In this document: positions 49,067 to 58,306 of the stretch, piece by piece
Layout: every line of letters begins with the position of its first letter
How positions within the stretch are numbered: position 1 is the stretch's first letter
Assembly (NCBI RefSeq): GCF_002744715.1
Contig: NZ_KZ319370.1
Span: 124,001-188,000 of the forward strand
Length of the DNA stretch: 64,000 nt
Direction: 5' to 3'
Origin: Marinobacter profundi
GTDB taxonomy: Bacteria; Pseudomonadota; Gammaproteobacteria; Pseudomonadales; Oleiphilaceae
Notes under the pieces: model-generated
Told to the model about the DNA's origin: nothing
Seen by the model: only the letters and a program-made list of their open reading frames with translations
Database searches by the model: none
Position numbers and translations under genes: made by a program

Positions 49067-52000
49067 ATGACATTCCGTACCCGTGTTTTGCTGAGCACTG
49101 TGCCGCTGGCCCTGCTGGCCGGCTGTGGCGGCGAGTCGTCCTCGATGATCATGCCTGAGGCCGCGCCCACCCTGACCTACAGTTATCCCGCCGATGGCCA
49201 GCGCGAGGTTGCTACCCGTGCCGACCTAGTACTGCGCTTCTCGGCACCGGTCCCGCAGCCGGTGCTGGTGCTGGAGGATACTGCCGCCGGTACGCCGCTG
49301 AGCCATACCCTGACGCCGGTTGATGACGGCCGTAGCTGGGTGATCAGTCCCGACCAGCCGCTGGCGCCGGTCCAGCAATATCGCTTGCGACTGGCCGAGC
49401 CGCTGCAGGCCGGCGACCACCAGATCGACCGGCTGGACCACGACGGTGAGCTGGTGTTTACCACTCGCGCCAGCAGCAATACCTTCCGCAGTATGACCGC
49501 CACCGGCAGTGGCTTTGCCGTGGAGCAGATGATGCCCGACGGCGATCACTACCCGGTGATGGACTTCTCCACCCTGCGACTGACCCTGAGCCAGGCGATC
49601 CATCCCGATGCGGTGGTCTACGGCGAGTCGGTGCGGCTCGAGGACAGCACCGGCAACCTGGTGCCGGCCTTTGTCATCGCCCGCGGCCGCCACCTGGTGA
49701 TTGACCCGCTGGCCGCGCCTGGCGCCGACAGTGACGAACTCACCGCCGGTGAGCAATACACCCTCATCCTGCAGGATCTGCCCAATCTCTATGGCGACGA
49801 GCTGGTCAGCATGGCGCGGAGTTTCGTGCCGGCGGAATCCGGTCCCACCGAGGTGCTCTACCAGACTGCCACCGTCAACAGCAGCAGCCAGGACCTGCGT
49901 TCGAAACTCAATGGCCAGCCGGTCAACGGCATTGCCCTGAGCTCGGTGCTGCTCGGAAACACCCCGAATTCCTGGCAGACCGGGGAGATGTGGGCGGAAC
50001 TGGCGTATAGCCCGAATTTCCCGGAAATGACGCCGCTGCGCATTCCCCGGGGCACCCTGCTGAGCAGCACCTCGCTGGACGTCAACGTGGGCGGCGTCGT
50101 GCCGCTGATGACCGCCGCCGGCGTACAGCAGACCGGCGACATCCATGTCACCATGACCACGGATGCCATTGGTTACCTGTATCGCAACCCGTTCAGTGAC
50201 GCCGACGATGCCCCGCGCCATGTCCGCCTGTTCATGGATGTGGCGATGAGTACCGCCGAGGGCCAGCCCAACTCGGCGCTGTCCCAGGACCTGCTCGGCC
50301 TGGAACTGGTCGGCGTGGCCATGATTCGCAACGGCACGCTGGAGATCGATGCCCTGAGCATGGTGGAACCGCGCCTGCTTGGCCTCGAAGACGCCGCGGC
50401 CCAGCTGGCGTTCAGCATCCGCGCCGAAACCGTTGATCGTGCCCAGCAGAATGCCCCGGCGCCGTTGGCCGACAGTCGCGGCCCCGAATTGCTGAGCTGG
50501 ATGCCGGATGAGACTGGCAGCGGCGTGGTCGCCGCGCACCGGCCGGGGGATCCGGTCAGCCTGTTCTTTGATGAACCGGTGGATCCGGCCTCGGCCCGGC
50601 AGGGCGTGCGTTTGCTGGTCGACGGTGAGGAACCGGTGGAGGCGGTGGACGTCAAGGTGGATGGCACCACTGTGACCTTGCAGCCTGCTGGCGGGCTCGA
50701 TCATGGCAGCCACTATACCGTGGCGGTCAGCAGTGCCCTGACCGACCTGGCCGGCAACGCCAGCCGAGAGCACAACCTGAACTTTACCATGCCTGCGCTG
50801 GCCAGCCAGACGGAGGCCTCGCCGCTGGCGGTGACGACCTACCCCGGTTTCCCCTGTGTGACGACCGGCCTGGACCTGGTCAACCACCGCCATGGCCGCT
50901 GCACCGGTACCCTGGACGGCTATGGCAATCCCCATAACGGCGCCGACGACCCCATGCCGGTGACCGAGTTGCCGGCGAACCGGCCAATCCTGGTGACCTT
51001 TTCCCAGACCATGGACCTGGCCTCTATCCGGCTGGGCGAAACCCTGCGGGTGGAACGGGTGACCGGGCTGGGCAACGGGAGCGGCAGTGATGTGGAGGCC
51101 GAGCCGGTCCCTGGCCGGTTGGAACTGAACCACCAGAAGGTGCGCTTCTATCCGGACCAGCCCTGGCAGCCGGGCAGTTTTTACCGCTATACCCTGGTGT
51201 CCGAGGCGTCGGCCTCTCCCGACTGCGGTCAGGCCATCTGTTCCCGCGCCGGGCAGTCACTGGAAACCAATGCGCTGGAAGGATTGAGCAAACGGGGTGG
51301 CCCCGACCTGACCATCTATTTCCGCGGCGGCGAGGCGTCGGAAACCGTGTTCCTGCCGTTGCGTAACCTGCCGGTGCGGGACGTCAACGCCGACAATGTG
51401 ATTCAGTGCGGGATCGTCGACGAAACTAACAGCGATGGCGTGGTAATTCGCCAGCGCTACGCCCGCGACTGTACCGAGGCACCGGATGTAGTGTTCGACG
51501 GTGCCGGTAACCCGCTGACACCGCCCCAGGCAACCCGGGTAATCAGCCCGAGCCGGACCGATGCCCGGGTGGGCTGCAACCGCGACCGGGAAAGTCTCTT
51601 CCACGGCTGGATCGAGACCGACTGCCCCGAGTTCAAGTTCATCTACCAGACCGGGGCGCTGAATACCGAAGTGGTCGGACCGGTAGATCCGGACAATCCG
51701 GCCGCCGGCGTGCGTGTGCTGTTACACCCGACCCTGCTCACCACCACCTCGCTGACGGTCAATGCCAAGGTGCTGTCGGACCTGATCTGGGCGGAGACCC
51801 CCACCGGTCCGCAGGTGATCCGGATGCGCTATGCCGATGACGGTCAGGGCAACCGGACTGCCCTGATTCCCGGGGTTATCCGTACCGGTGAAGATGGTTA
51901 CCCCGAGTTCAAGACCGAAGTGGACCTGTACCTGGATGCTCCGGACCTGCACACGCCGCTGGGCCTGCCCCACAACCAGCACAGCATCCCGCTGTTTCTC

Positions 52001-52195
52001 GACCTGCTGGGCCGGGTCCGGTTCCTGGAGGATGGGCGCCAGGTGATCGAACAGTACAATCAGCTGGCCCAGACCATTCCGGTCAGCGTTGGCGGCCTGG
52101 TGAACTTTGACCTGGAGATCCCGGTCAACGGCCTGCGGCTGACCTACCTGTCGCCGCCGGTGAAGGAGCTGTCCGGTTTCGCCGGTACCCGTTAG
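49067..52195 (+). CDS. Large Ig-like domain lipoprotein
   Basis: A 1042-residue exported protein. The signal peptide ends in a lipobox (LALLAGC-GGESSS), so the protein should be lipid-anchored. At least two bacterial Ig-like (SbsA type) domains are visible: residues about 30-120 (YSYPADGQREVATRADLVLRFSAPV) and about 480-570 (PVSLFFDEPVDPASARQGVRL ... LTDLAGNASREHNLNFTMP); a further one starts near residue 645 (RPILVTFSQTMDLASIR). No catalytic motif was recognised. It may bind or present polymer at the surface near the hydrolase, which is inference. Confidence 0.85.
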   Translation: MTFRTRVLLSTVPLALLAGCGGESSSMIMPEAAPTLTYSYPADGQREVATRADLVLRFSAPVPQPVLVLEDTAAGTPLSHTLTPVDDGRSWVISPDQPLAPVQQYRLRLAEPLQAGDHQIDRLDHDGELVFTTRASSNTFRSMTATGSGFAVEQMMPDGDHYPVMDFSTLRLTLSQAIHPDAVVYGESVRLEDSTGNLVPAFVIARGRHLVIDPLAAPGADSDELTAGEQYTLILQDLPNLYGDELVSMARSFVPAESGPTEVLYQTATVNSSSQDLRSKLNGQPVNGIALSSVLLGNTPNSWQTGEMWAELAYSPNFPEMTPLRIPRGTLLSSTSLDVNVGGVVPLMTAAGVQQTGDIHVTMTTDAIGYLYRNPFSDADDAPRHVRLFMDVAMSTAEGQPNSALSQDLLGLELVGVAMIRNGTLEIDALSMVEPRLLGLEDAAAQLAFSIRAETVDRAQQNAPAPLADSRGPELLSWMPDETGSGVVAAHRPGDPVSLFFDEPVDPASARQGVRLLVDGEEPVEAVDVKVDGTTVTLQPAGGLDHGSHYTVAVSSALTDLAGNASREHNLNFTMPALASQTEASPLAVTTYPGFPCVTTGLDLVNHRHGRCTGTLDGYGNPHNGADDPMPVTELPANRPILVTFSQTMDLASIRLGETLRVERVTGLGNGSGSDVEAEPVPGRLELNHQKVRFYPDQPWQPGSFYRYTLVSEASASPDCGQAICSRAGQSLETNALEGLSKRGGPDLTIYFRGGEASETVFLPLRNLPVRDVNADNVIQCGIVDETNSDGVVIRQRYARDCTEAPDVVFDGAGNPLTPPQATRVISPSRTDARVGCNRDRESLFHGWIETDCPEFKFIYQTGALNTEVVGPVDPDNPAAGVRVLLHPTLLTTTSLTVNAKVLSDLIWAETPTGPQVIRMRYADDGQGNRTALIPGVIRTGEDGYPEFKTEVDLYLDAPDLHTPLGLPHNQHSIPLFLDLLGRVRFLEDGRQVIEQYNQLAQTIPVSVGGLVNFDLEIPVNGLRLTYLSPPVKELSGFAGTR

Positions 52196-52214
52196 GGTAG
52201 AGCGCCTGATCGCT

Positions 52215-52244
52215 GCACACTGTCCTGATTTATGGACAGTGTGC
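52215..52244 (+). terminator. Hairpin after the lipoprotein gene
   Basis: Perfect 11-bp stem GCACACTGTCC / GGACAGTGTGC with an 8-nt loop, 20 nt after the stop. No T-run follows, so it may be a terminator of reduced strength or an mRNA-stabilising hairpin. Confidence 0.5.
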
Positions 52245-52248
52245 GGCA

Positions 52249-52327
52249 TTCCGGACATCCGGTTGCCGGCCACTCTCCACCGGCGTCACGAACGCCGCCG
52301 GCCGGTCCTGTGTCCGGAAATCCGGAA
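52249..52327 (+). promoter_or_regulatory. Two candidate activator sites (UAS) before the hydrolase gene
   Basis: TTCCGGACATCCGGTT (52249-52264) and GTCCGGAAATCCGGAA (52312-52327) both have the form NCCGGA-N2-NCCGG. A site of the same form, GTTCGGAATCCCGGAC, lies upstream of the TRAP operon. Both are 65-145 bp before a candidate sigma-54 promoter, a usual position for bacterial enhancer sites. Confidence 0.5.
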
Positions 52328-52390
52328 GCGGGCTGCCCGGAAAGGCCATCATTGCTGTTAAATCCCTTTTGTATCAATGGCCTGAAGAAT

Positions 52391-52406
52391 TGGCATGGCA
52401 GCCGCA
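52391..52406 (+). promoter_or_regulatory. Candidate sigma-54 promoter of the 3HB-oligomer hydrolase
   Basis: TGGCATGGCAGCCGCA has GG and GC exactly 10 bp apart, as in the -24/-12 consensus TGGCACG-N4-TTGCA. The start codon follows about 80 nt later. Confidence 0.6.
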
Positions 52407-52487
52407 TGGGCCTCCCTGGCCAAGGCTGCCGGGCGGGGCTGACGTGGTGCTCCCGCCGCCAACGAACAACAACAAAAGGGATTGATT

Positions 52488-54602
52488 ATGAACCGATTTC
52501 TGCAGGGTTCGCTGCTTGCAGCGAGCGTCATTGCCAGCACGCTGACCGTTGCGGACGAGGTCCGCCCTCCGTTCAATCAGCGCCCGGCATTCCTCCTGGG
52601 CGAGGTCAGCCAGCATTACTATGACGGCATCACCGACGACCTGCTGACCGCCGGCCTGGGTGCGTCCGGTCTGGCGAGTCCGACACCGCCCGGGTTTGTC
52701 GAGCCGTTGCAACCGGGCCCGCAGGAGCTGCGGCGGCTGGCGATCTACAACAATTACCGCGCCCTGGTGGATACCGTGCCCGGTGGCGGTTATGGCGTGT
52801 TTTTTGGCCCCCAGGTGGGAGGCAGTGGTTCCGGGCTGATACCCGGTCATGAGTATGTCGCCTACATGACGGTACCCGGCAGTGAGGTTTCGGTGACGGT
52901 GATGGCCCAGGTACCAGACAGCTTTGACCCGCGCCGACCGTGCATGGTGACAGCGCCTTCATCCGGTTCCCGCGGCATCTACGGTGCTATCGGCACGGCC
53001 GGCGAATGGGGCCTCAAAAAAGGCTGTGCGGTGGTCTACACCGACAAGGGCACCGGTACCGGTGCCCACAACCTGGCCAGTAATGCGGCCCAGCGCATCG
53101 ATGGCACCCTGAGCCAGGCGGACGAGCCGGTGCTGTTCCGTGCCGGGCTGAATGACCCGGCGCGGGCGGATTTCAACGCTGCCTGGCCGGACCGATTTGC
53201 CTGGAAGCACGCCCATTCCAGGGCCAATCCGGAAGCCGACTGGGGGCGCCATGTCCTGCAGTCCGTGGAGTTCGGCTTCTACGTGCTGAACCGGCGCTTT
53301 GGCCGTGAGCTGGGCAATAACCAGACCCTGATGACCATCAACCCCCGCAACACCCTGGTAATTGCGTCCAGTGTGTCCAACGGCGGCGGCGCTTCGGTGC
53401 GGGCGGCGGAGTTGGACGAGCGCGGCCTGATCGACGGCGTGGCGGTGTCCGAGCCCAACGTTAACCCCCGCCCGGATTCCGGCTTTACCATTCGCCAGGG
53501 TGACGGGCCGGTGATCAGCGGGCACAGCCGCAGCCTGCTCGACTACACCACGGCGCTGGCGCTGTACCAGGGCTGTGCCAACCAGGCCCCGGGCATTCGT
53601 GATATCGCCCCGCTCAACGGGGTGTTCAACCCCCCGGCGGTGGGCGCCAACATCTGCAGTGCGCTGGCCAGCCGCGGCCTGGTGAGCGGCGTCGGCACGG
53701 ATGAACAGGCGGCCGCTGCGCTGCGCATCCTGAACGAGGACTTTGCCATCCAGCCGGAACAGAACCTGCTCGCTCCGGTGCATTTCGGGCTGTCAGTGGC
53801 CCAGAGCATTGCGATGACCTACGCCAATGCCTATGGCCGGACCGGGGTTGACGATCGCCTGTGCGGCCTCAGCCTGGCGGCGACCGATGCCTTGGGCGCG
53901 GTGACCCCGCTGGACCCGGTGCGCGAGGCGGCGCTGTTTGCCACCAGCAACGGGATTCCGCCCACGGCGGGTGTTAACCTGGTGTACGACGCGGCCGCCG
54001 GTCAGCCAACCCTGCTGGCCGCCAGCACGTCGCCCGGTACCGGCTTGCCCGACCACGGTTTCGAGGCCCTGCTGTGCCTGCGTGCGCTGGCGGCCGGGCA
54101 GGATCCGCAAACCGGCGAGCCCCTGCAGGGTGAAGCGGCCGACCTGGCCCAACGTATTGCCGCCGGCATCGATGCGGTCCGGGCCAGCGGCAACCTGCGC
54201 GGCAAGCCGGCGGTGGTGGTGACCGGCCGTGCCGACGCCATCCTGCCCATTAACCACACCTCGCGGCCCTACTTTGGCCTCAACCGGAGGGTGGAAGGAG
54301 AGGCCAGCGGGTTGTACTATTACGAAGTGCTGAATGCCCAGCACCTGGACGTCCTCAATGGATTTCCGGGTATCGCCGAGCGCTACATCCCGTTGCACCA
54401 CTACTACTTCCAGGCACTGGACCTGATGTACGACCACCTGCGCCACGGCACCGCACTGCCGCCCAGCCAGGTGGTGCGGACGGTGCCCCGGGGCAGTCTC
54501 ACCACCCCGCTGGCAGCCGCCAACCTGCCCGCCATTGCCGCCACGCCGGCGACAGCAGACCTGATCGAGTTCGCCGACAACCAGGTCCGCATCCCGGACT
54601 GA
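52488..54602 (+). CDS. 3-hydroxybutyrate oligomer hydrolase, exported
   Basis: A 704-residue secreted hydrolase of the D-(-)-3-hydroxybutyrate oligomer hydrolase family, which cleaves short PHB fragments to 3-hydroxybutyrate. It has a signal peptide ([23 protein letters not shown]). The nucleophile Ser is probably in [23 protein letters not shown], an S-N-G-G box rather than the classical GxSxG. Other blocks are [17 protein letters not shown] and [23 protein letters not shown] 52488 was chosen over TTG 52482; AAGGG lies 7 nt before it. Periplasmic or outside location is inferred. Confidence 0.88.
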   Translation: MNRFLQGSLLAASVIASTLTVADEVRPPFNQRPAFLLGEVSQHYYDGITDDLLTAGLGASGLASPTPPGFVEPLQPGPQELRRLAIYNNYRALVDTVPGGGYGVFFGPQVGGSGSGLIPGHEYVAYMTVPGSEVSVTVMAQVPDSFDPRRPCMVTAPSSGSRGIYGAIGTAGEWGLKKGCAVVYTDKGTGTGAHNLASNAAQRIDGTLSQADEPVLFRAGLNDPARADFNAAWPDRFAWKHAHSRANPEADWGRHVLQSVEFGFYVLNRRFGRELGNNQTLMTINPRNTLVIASSVSNGGGASVRAAELDERGLIDGVAVSEPNVNPRPDSGFTIRQGDGPVISGHSRSLLDYTTALALYQGCANQAPGIRDIAPLNGVFNPPAVGANICSALASRGLVSGVGTDEQAAAALRILNEDFAIQPEQNLLAPVHFGLSVAQSIAMTYANAYGRTGVDDRLCGLSLAATDALGAVTPLDPVREAALFATSNGIPPTAGVNLVYDAAAGQPTLLAASTSPGTGLPDHGFEALLCLRALAAGQDPQTGEPLQGEAADLAQRIAAGIDAVRASGNLRGKPAVVVTGRADAILPINHTSRPYFGLNRRVEGEASGLYYYEVLNAQHLDVLNGFPGIAERYIPLHHYYFQALDLMYDHLRHGTALPPSQVVRTVPRGSLTTPLAAANLPAIAATPATADLIEFADNQVRIPD

Positions 54603-54628
54603 GGAGCGGCTTCTTCGCCCCCGGCGGG

Positions 54629-54662
54629 ACGCCCGGACGGGATTGCGGTCCCGCCCGGGCGT
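54629..54662 (+). terminator. GC-rich hairpin after the hydrolase gene
   Basis: A 14-bp stem with one mismatch (54629-54642 / 54649-54662) and loop TTGCGG, 26 nt after the stop. Only a short T-stretch follows. Confidence 0.5.
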
Positions 54663-54739
54663 TTGCCCGCACCCGGGGGGCTTCATATACTCCGAATGGC
54701 AGGCGCCTGGCACTTCCGGCGCGCAGCAGGTTCTGTATC

Positions 54740-56185
54740 ATGCACAAGACACTTCCCGGCGGTACCCAGCAGATGACACAGCTTTTTGCCAAGAAGGACA
54801 AAACCGGGCTGACCCGCGACCTTATCGAAGCCCTGTTCCCGATGTTCGAGGAGGCCAGTGCCGGTGCCATCGCGGTGGACCGCGAGGCGCGCATCACCTG
54901 GATCAACAGCAGCTACTCCCGGCTGCTGGGGATTCCGGAGCCCGCGGCGGTGATCGGCTTGCCGGTTCGCCAGGTGATTCCCCACACCCGGATGCCGGAA
55001 GTGGTGGAGACCGGCAGCCCGCTGCTGCTGGACATCATGGAACACGACAAGCAGCAGCTGGTGGTGACCCGCCTGCCGTACTTTGACGATGCTGGCACGC
55101 TGATGGGGGCGGTGGCCTTTGTGCTCTACGATGACCTGCAGCCTCTGACCCCGCTGGTGAGCAAGTACCGCCGCCTGCACCAGGATCTGGTCGCCGCCCG
55201 CAAGGCCCTGGCCCGGCGCAGCCGTGGTACCCGCTACAGCCTGGGGGACTTTGTCGGTGCCAGCCCGGGCGCGCTGGAGGTCAAGCGGCGGGCCCGGCTG
55301 GCAGCCGGCCGCGATATGCCGGTGCTGCTGCTGGGGGAGACCGGCACTGGCAAGGAGGTATTGGCCCAGGCGATCCATTCGATGTCCGGCCGCGCCGAAG
55401 GACCCTTTGTCGGCGTCAACGTGGCGGCGATTCCGGAAAATTTGCTGGAAGCAGAATTTTTCGGGGTCGCGCCGGGCGCCTATACCGGTGCTGATCGCCG
55501 CACCCGCGACGGCAAATTCCAGCTGGCAAACGGTGGCACCCTGTTCCTCGATGAGGTCGGCGATATGCCGCTGCCACTGCAGGCCAAGTTACTGCGCGCC
55601 CTGCAGGAGGGCGAGATCGAACCGCTGGGTTCCAACAAGGTGATCTCGGTGAACGTACGGGTTATTGCGGCAACCAGTCGCAATCTTGAAGCCATGATCG
55701 CCGAGGGCAGTTTTCGCTCCGACCTGTATTACCGCCTCAATGTCCTGGAGATCGGCATTCCGCCATTGCGGGAACGCCTGGCGGACCTCGGCGTTCTGTG
55801 CGAAGCCCTGCTCGAGGATATCTGTGAGGGCCCGGAGTTGCGGGGCGAGATGACTGATACGGCGATTGCAGCCCTGTCAGGTTACAGCTGGCCAGGCAAT
55901 ATCCGGGAATTGCGCAATGTGCTCGAACGGGCGCTCACCATGAGTGAAGACAGCGGTCTTCTGGATGCCGACGCCATCTTCAAGGTGCTGCCGCGCAACG
56001 GTGTCCGGCTGCCGCCGGCCCATGCCAGCCGCCCGGCCCGGCCACTGGCCGAGGTGCTGGCGGAAGCCGAGTCCGATGCCATCGAGGCTGCCCTGGTGGC
56101 CTGTCGTGGCAACCGGTCGCGTGCCGCGCGTGCCCTCGGCATTTCCCGTTCCGCGCTGTACGAGAAACTCAGCAAGATGTCCTGA
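54740..56185 (+). CDS. PAS-containing sigma-54-dependent activator
   Basis: A 481-residue enhancer-binding protein. It has an N-terminal PAS domain at about residues 30-140 (AGAIAVDREARITWINSSYSRLLGI), an AAA+ domain with Walker A GETGTGKE at 199-206, the sigma-54 contact loop GAYTGA at 246-251 (a known Tyr variant of GAFTGA), and Walker B GGTLFLDEVGD. A Fis-type helix-turn-helix closes it (GNRSRAARALGISRSALYEKL). No receiver domain is present, so it is probably controlled by a ligand bound to the PAS domain. It lies between the hydrolase and TRAP genes, which carry sigma-54-type promoters. Confidence 0.93.
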   Translation: MHKTLPGGTQQMTQLFAKKDKTGLTRDLIEALFPMFEEASAGAIAVDREARITWINSSYSRLLGIPEPAAVIGLPVRQVIPHTRMPEVVETGSPLLLDIMEHDKQQLVVTRLPYFDDAGTLMGAVAFVLYDDLQPLTPLVSKYRRLHQDLVAARKALARRSRGTRYSLGDFVGASPGALEVKRRARLAAGRDMPVLLLGETGTGKEVLAQAIHSMSGRAEGPFVGVNVAAIPENLLEAEFFGVAPGAYTGADRRTRDGKFQLANGGTLFLDEVGDMPLPLQAKLLRALQEGEIEPLGSNKVISVNVRVIAATSRNLEAMIAEGSFRSDLYYRLNVLEIGIPPLRERLADLGVLCEALLEDICEGPELRGEMTDTAIAALSGYSWPGNIRELRNVLERALTMSEDSGLLDADAIFKVLPRNGVRLPPAHASRPARPLAEVLAEAESDAIEAALVACRGNRSRAARALGISRSALYEKLSKMS

Positions 56186-56241
56186 TTTCAGGACACCTGT
56201 CTTCTTTTCCGCACAAAAGTCTTCGACCTTGGTCTATAACT

Positions 56242-56257
56242 GTTCGGAATCCCGGAC
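56242..56257 (+). promoter_or_regulatory. Candidate activator site (UAS) before the TRAP operon
   Basis: GTTCGGAATCCCGGAC shows the NCCGGA-N2-NCCGGA form, with two half-site substitutions, seen twice before the hydrolase gene. It is an imperfect palindrome (6 of 8 base pairs) and lies about 65 bp upstream of the -24 element. Confidence 0.5.
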
Positions 56258-56322
56258 GGTCGCTCTTGCCAGGGTCGAGGCAGCTATTCCTATCTCACTG
56301 ATTTACCGCTATTTATTGCCGA

Positions 56323-56338
56323 TGGCATGGACCCTGCT
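56323..56338 (+). promoter_or_regulatory. Candidate sigma-54 promoter of the dctPQM operon
   Basis: TGGCATGGACCCTGCT has GG and GC exactly 10 bp apart and matches the -24 (TGGCATG) and -12 (CTGCT) elements. The -24 half TGGCATGG is identical to that before the hydrolase gene. Confidence 0.65.
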
Positions 56339-56508
56339 TTATCCACTGCGCAAGACGTCAGAACAACGCAGAAAACAAGACTGGCGCTTACTGTTGGACC
56401 CAGGACCCTGTCCGTCCTGTTTCCTGCGTTTTCTGGCTGAACTTCAGACCAGGCCTGCCCGTGCGTAGCACCGTCAGGCCAAAGACAACAACAAGAAGGA
56501 CTCTCTTC

Positions 56509-57594
56509 ATGTCGATCAAACAGAAGCTTTCCCGTCTGGCCTGTGGTGTGTCTGCCGCAGCCGTTCTCTCTGGCAGCCTGATCGCCACCGACGCCCTGGC
56601 CGCTGAAAAAGTGCGCTGGCAGGTGCCGCTGGCCTTCCCGTCTCATCTGGTTGGTCTCACCACGCCCGTCAAGCATCTGTCCGAGAGCCTGAAGGCGATC
56701 TCCGATGGCGATGTCCAGCTGCGGTACTACGAGCCGGGCGAACTGGTACCGCCGTTCGAGATCATGGACGCGGTGGGCAGTGGCAAGTATCCCGCCGGCT
56801 ATACCTGGGTAGGTTATGACCAGGGCACCATTCCGGCACTGCCACTGTATTCCGGTGCGCCATTCAACATGGAGCCGCCGGCTTACCTGGCCTGGTACTA
56901 TGAGGGCGACGGCCGTCAGTTGCTGGAGGAAATCTACGCCGAGCGCAACATCCATCCGATGCTGTGCAGCATCATCGGCCCGGAAGGGGCCGGCTGGTTC
57001 GCCAACAGCATCGACGGCCTGGACGACTTCAATGGCCTGAAGATCCGCTTTGCCGGCATTGGCGGCAAGGTGCTGGAGAAGCTGGGCGCGTCGGTCACCA
57101 TGGTGCCGGGTGGTGAAATCTACCAGGCCCTGGAACGCAAGACCATCGATGCCACCGAGTTCTCCCAGCCGGCCATCGACAAGATGCTGGGCCTCGACCA
57201 GATCATCAAGAACTACATCATGCCGGGCTGGCACCAGACCCTGACCACCTCGCACCTGCTGGTCAACAAGGATGTCTGGGAAGGCCTCAAGCCGGAAACC
57301 CGCGCCCTCGTCGAGATGGGTTGCGAATCAGCCACCCTCAAGGGGTTTGCCCAGAGCGAGTGGGCCCAGCCTACCGCGCTGCGGGATTATCAGAAGGAAG
57401 GGGTGAAAGCCCAGACCCTGCCGGAGCCGGTGCTGCGCGAACTGCAGAAAGTCACCAACGAAGTGCTGGATGAGATCGCCGCCAAGGACGAGATGTTCAA
57501 CCGTGTGCTGACCAGTCAGCGCGAGTTCATGGAACATCACTCCATCTGGCACGGCAAGGGCTACCTGCCGCGGGATTTCTACCAGTACGACTGA
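56509..57594 (+). CDS. dctP: TRAP transporter substrate-binding protein (DctP family)
   Basis: Periplasmic receptor of 361 residues. It has a signal peptide (SIKQKLSRLACGVSAAAVLSGSLIATDALA-AEKV) and a DctP fold. The central segment GWFANSIDGLDDFNGLKIRFAGIGGKVLEKLGASVTMVPGGEIYQALERKTIDATEF carries the Arg/Asn-type carboxylate-binding region typical of the family. AAGGA lies 8 nt before ATG 56509. The ligand is probably a hydroxyacid, possibly 3-hydroxybutyrate given the neighbours. It is followed by dctQ and dctM. Confidence 0.93.
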   Translation: MSIKQKLSRLACGVSAAAVLSGSLIATDALAAEKVRWQVPLAFPSHLVGLTTPVKHLSESLKAISDGDVQLRYYEPGELVPPFEIMDAVGSGKYPAGYTWVGYDQGTIPALPLYSGAPFNMEPPAYLAWYYEGDGRQLLEEIYAERNIHPMLCSIIGPEGAGWFANSIDGLDDFNGLKIRFAGIGGKVLEKLGASVTMVPGGEIYQALERKTIDATEFSQPAIDKMLGLDQIIKNYIMPGWHQTLTTSHLLVNKDVWEGLKPETRALVEMGCESATLKGFAQSEWAQPTALRDYQKEGVKAQTLPEPVLRELQKVTNEVLDEIAAKDEMFNRVLTSQREFMEHHSIWHGKGYLPRDFYQYD

Positions 57595-57613
57595 TCAACG
57601 GAAGATGATCATG

Positions 57614-57639
57614 GCGGGCAAGGCGCTGACCTTGCCCGC
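57614..57639 (+). other. Intercistronic hairpin between dctP and dctQ
   Basis: Perfect 10-bp inverted repeat GCGGGCAAGG / CCTTGCCCGC with a 6-nt loop, 19 nt after dctP, without a T-run. It probably stabilises the dctP message or limits dctQM expression, a common arrangement for excess binding protein. Confidence 0.6.
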
Positions 57640-57674
57640 TCCTTCCCTTTACTTCCGGAATCTCCGAGGTTGTT

Positions 57675-58289
57675 GTGACTGAGACCAATCTGCCCCAGGG
57701 GGCGCCGTCGGCGGTGCCCGATGATGACTATTTGCCTGCCAATGCGCTGTCCTGGCGGCTGGACCGGCTGGTGGTGGCGGTAGGCCGCCTCAGCTCCTGG
57801 CTGTGGATCGGGGTGCTGGTGGTGGTGCTGGTGAACGTGTTTTCCCGCTACGTGCTGTCGGCGGGCTCGATTGCCCTCGAGGAATTGTCCTGGCACCTGT
57901 TCGGGACGGCCACCATGCTGACCCTTGGCTACGCGGTGGTACGGGATGATCACGTCCGGGTGGATGTGCTCAAGGAGAAGTTCTCCCTGCGCGCCCAGAC
58001 CATCATTGAACTGGCCGGTATCCTGCTGCTTGCCCTGCCCATCATCTACCTGATGATTGACGCCCTGGTGCCCTATGCCTGGAAGGCGTGGCTCTATACC
58101 GAGCGGTCCCAGGCGCCAAGCGGGCTGCCCTATCGCTTTATCTTCAAGAGCATGCTGCCGCTGGGCCTGGTCTTCGTGATGATCGCACTGGTTTCCCGTG
58201 CGCTGCGTTGCGCGACCTACCTGTTCGGTTTTCCCCGGGCAGTCCGGCCACCGAAAGATGACCGCGTCAGCGGCCATCCCAATCCCTGA
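57675..58289 (+). CDS. dctQ: TRAP transporter small permease (DctQ family)
   Basis: A 204-residue inner membrane protein with four helices, among them LSSWLWIGVLVVVLVNVFSRYVL and IIELAGILLLALPIIYLMIDALV. The segment SIALEELSWHLFGTATMLTLGYAVVRDDHVRVDVL is the DctQ hallmark. It starts with GTG; CGAGG lies a few nt upstream. It is 17 nt before dctM in the same operon. Confidence 0.92.
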   Translation: MTETNLPQGAPSAVPDDDYLPANALSWRLDRLVVAVGRLSSWLWIGVLVVVLVNVFSRYVLSAGSIALEELSWHLFGTATMLTLGYAVVRDDHVRVDVLKEKFSLRAQTIIELAGILLLALPIIYLMIDALVPYAWKAWLYTERSQAPSGLPYRFIFKSMLPLGLVFVMIALVSRALRCATYLFGFPRAVRPPKDDRVSGHPNP

Positions 58290-58306
58290 GCGAAGAGGCT
58301 GCAGTC

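Larger units (their letters stand above)
56186..56508. other. Regulatory region before the TRAP operon
   Basis: 323 nt with no supported gene. It contains an activator-type site at 56242-56257 and a -24/-12 promoter at 56323-56338, listed separately. A small palindrome, TCCTGATTTCAGGA, lies at 56179-56192 over the end of the regulator gene. Confidence 0.55.

Noticed and set aside
56290..57255. 321-codon minus-strand frame
   Set aside because: Antisense to dctP and its promoter region; no family signal.
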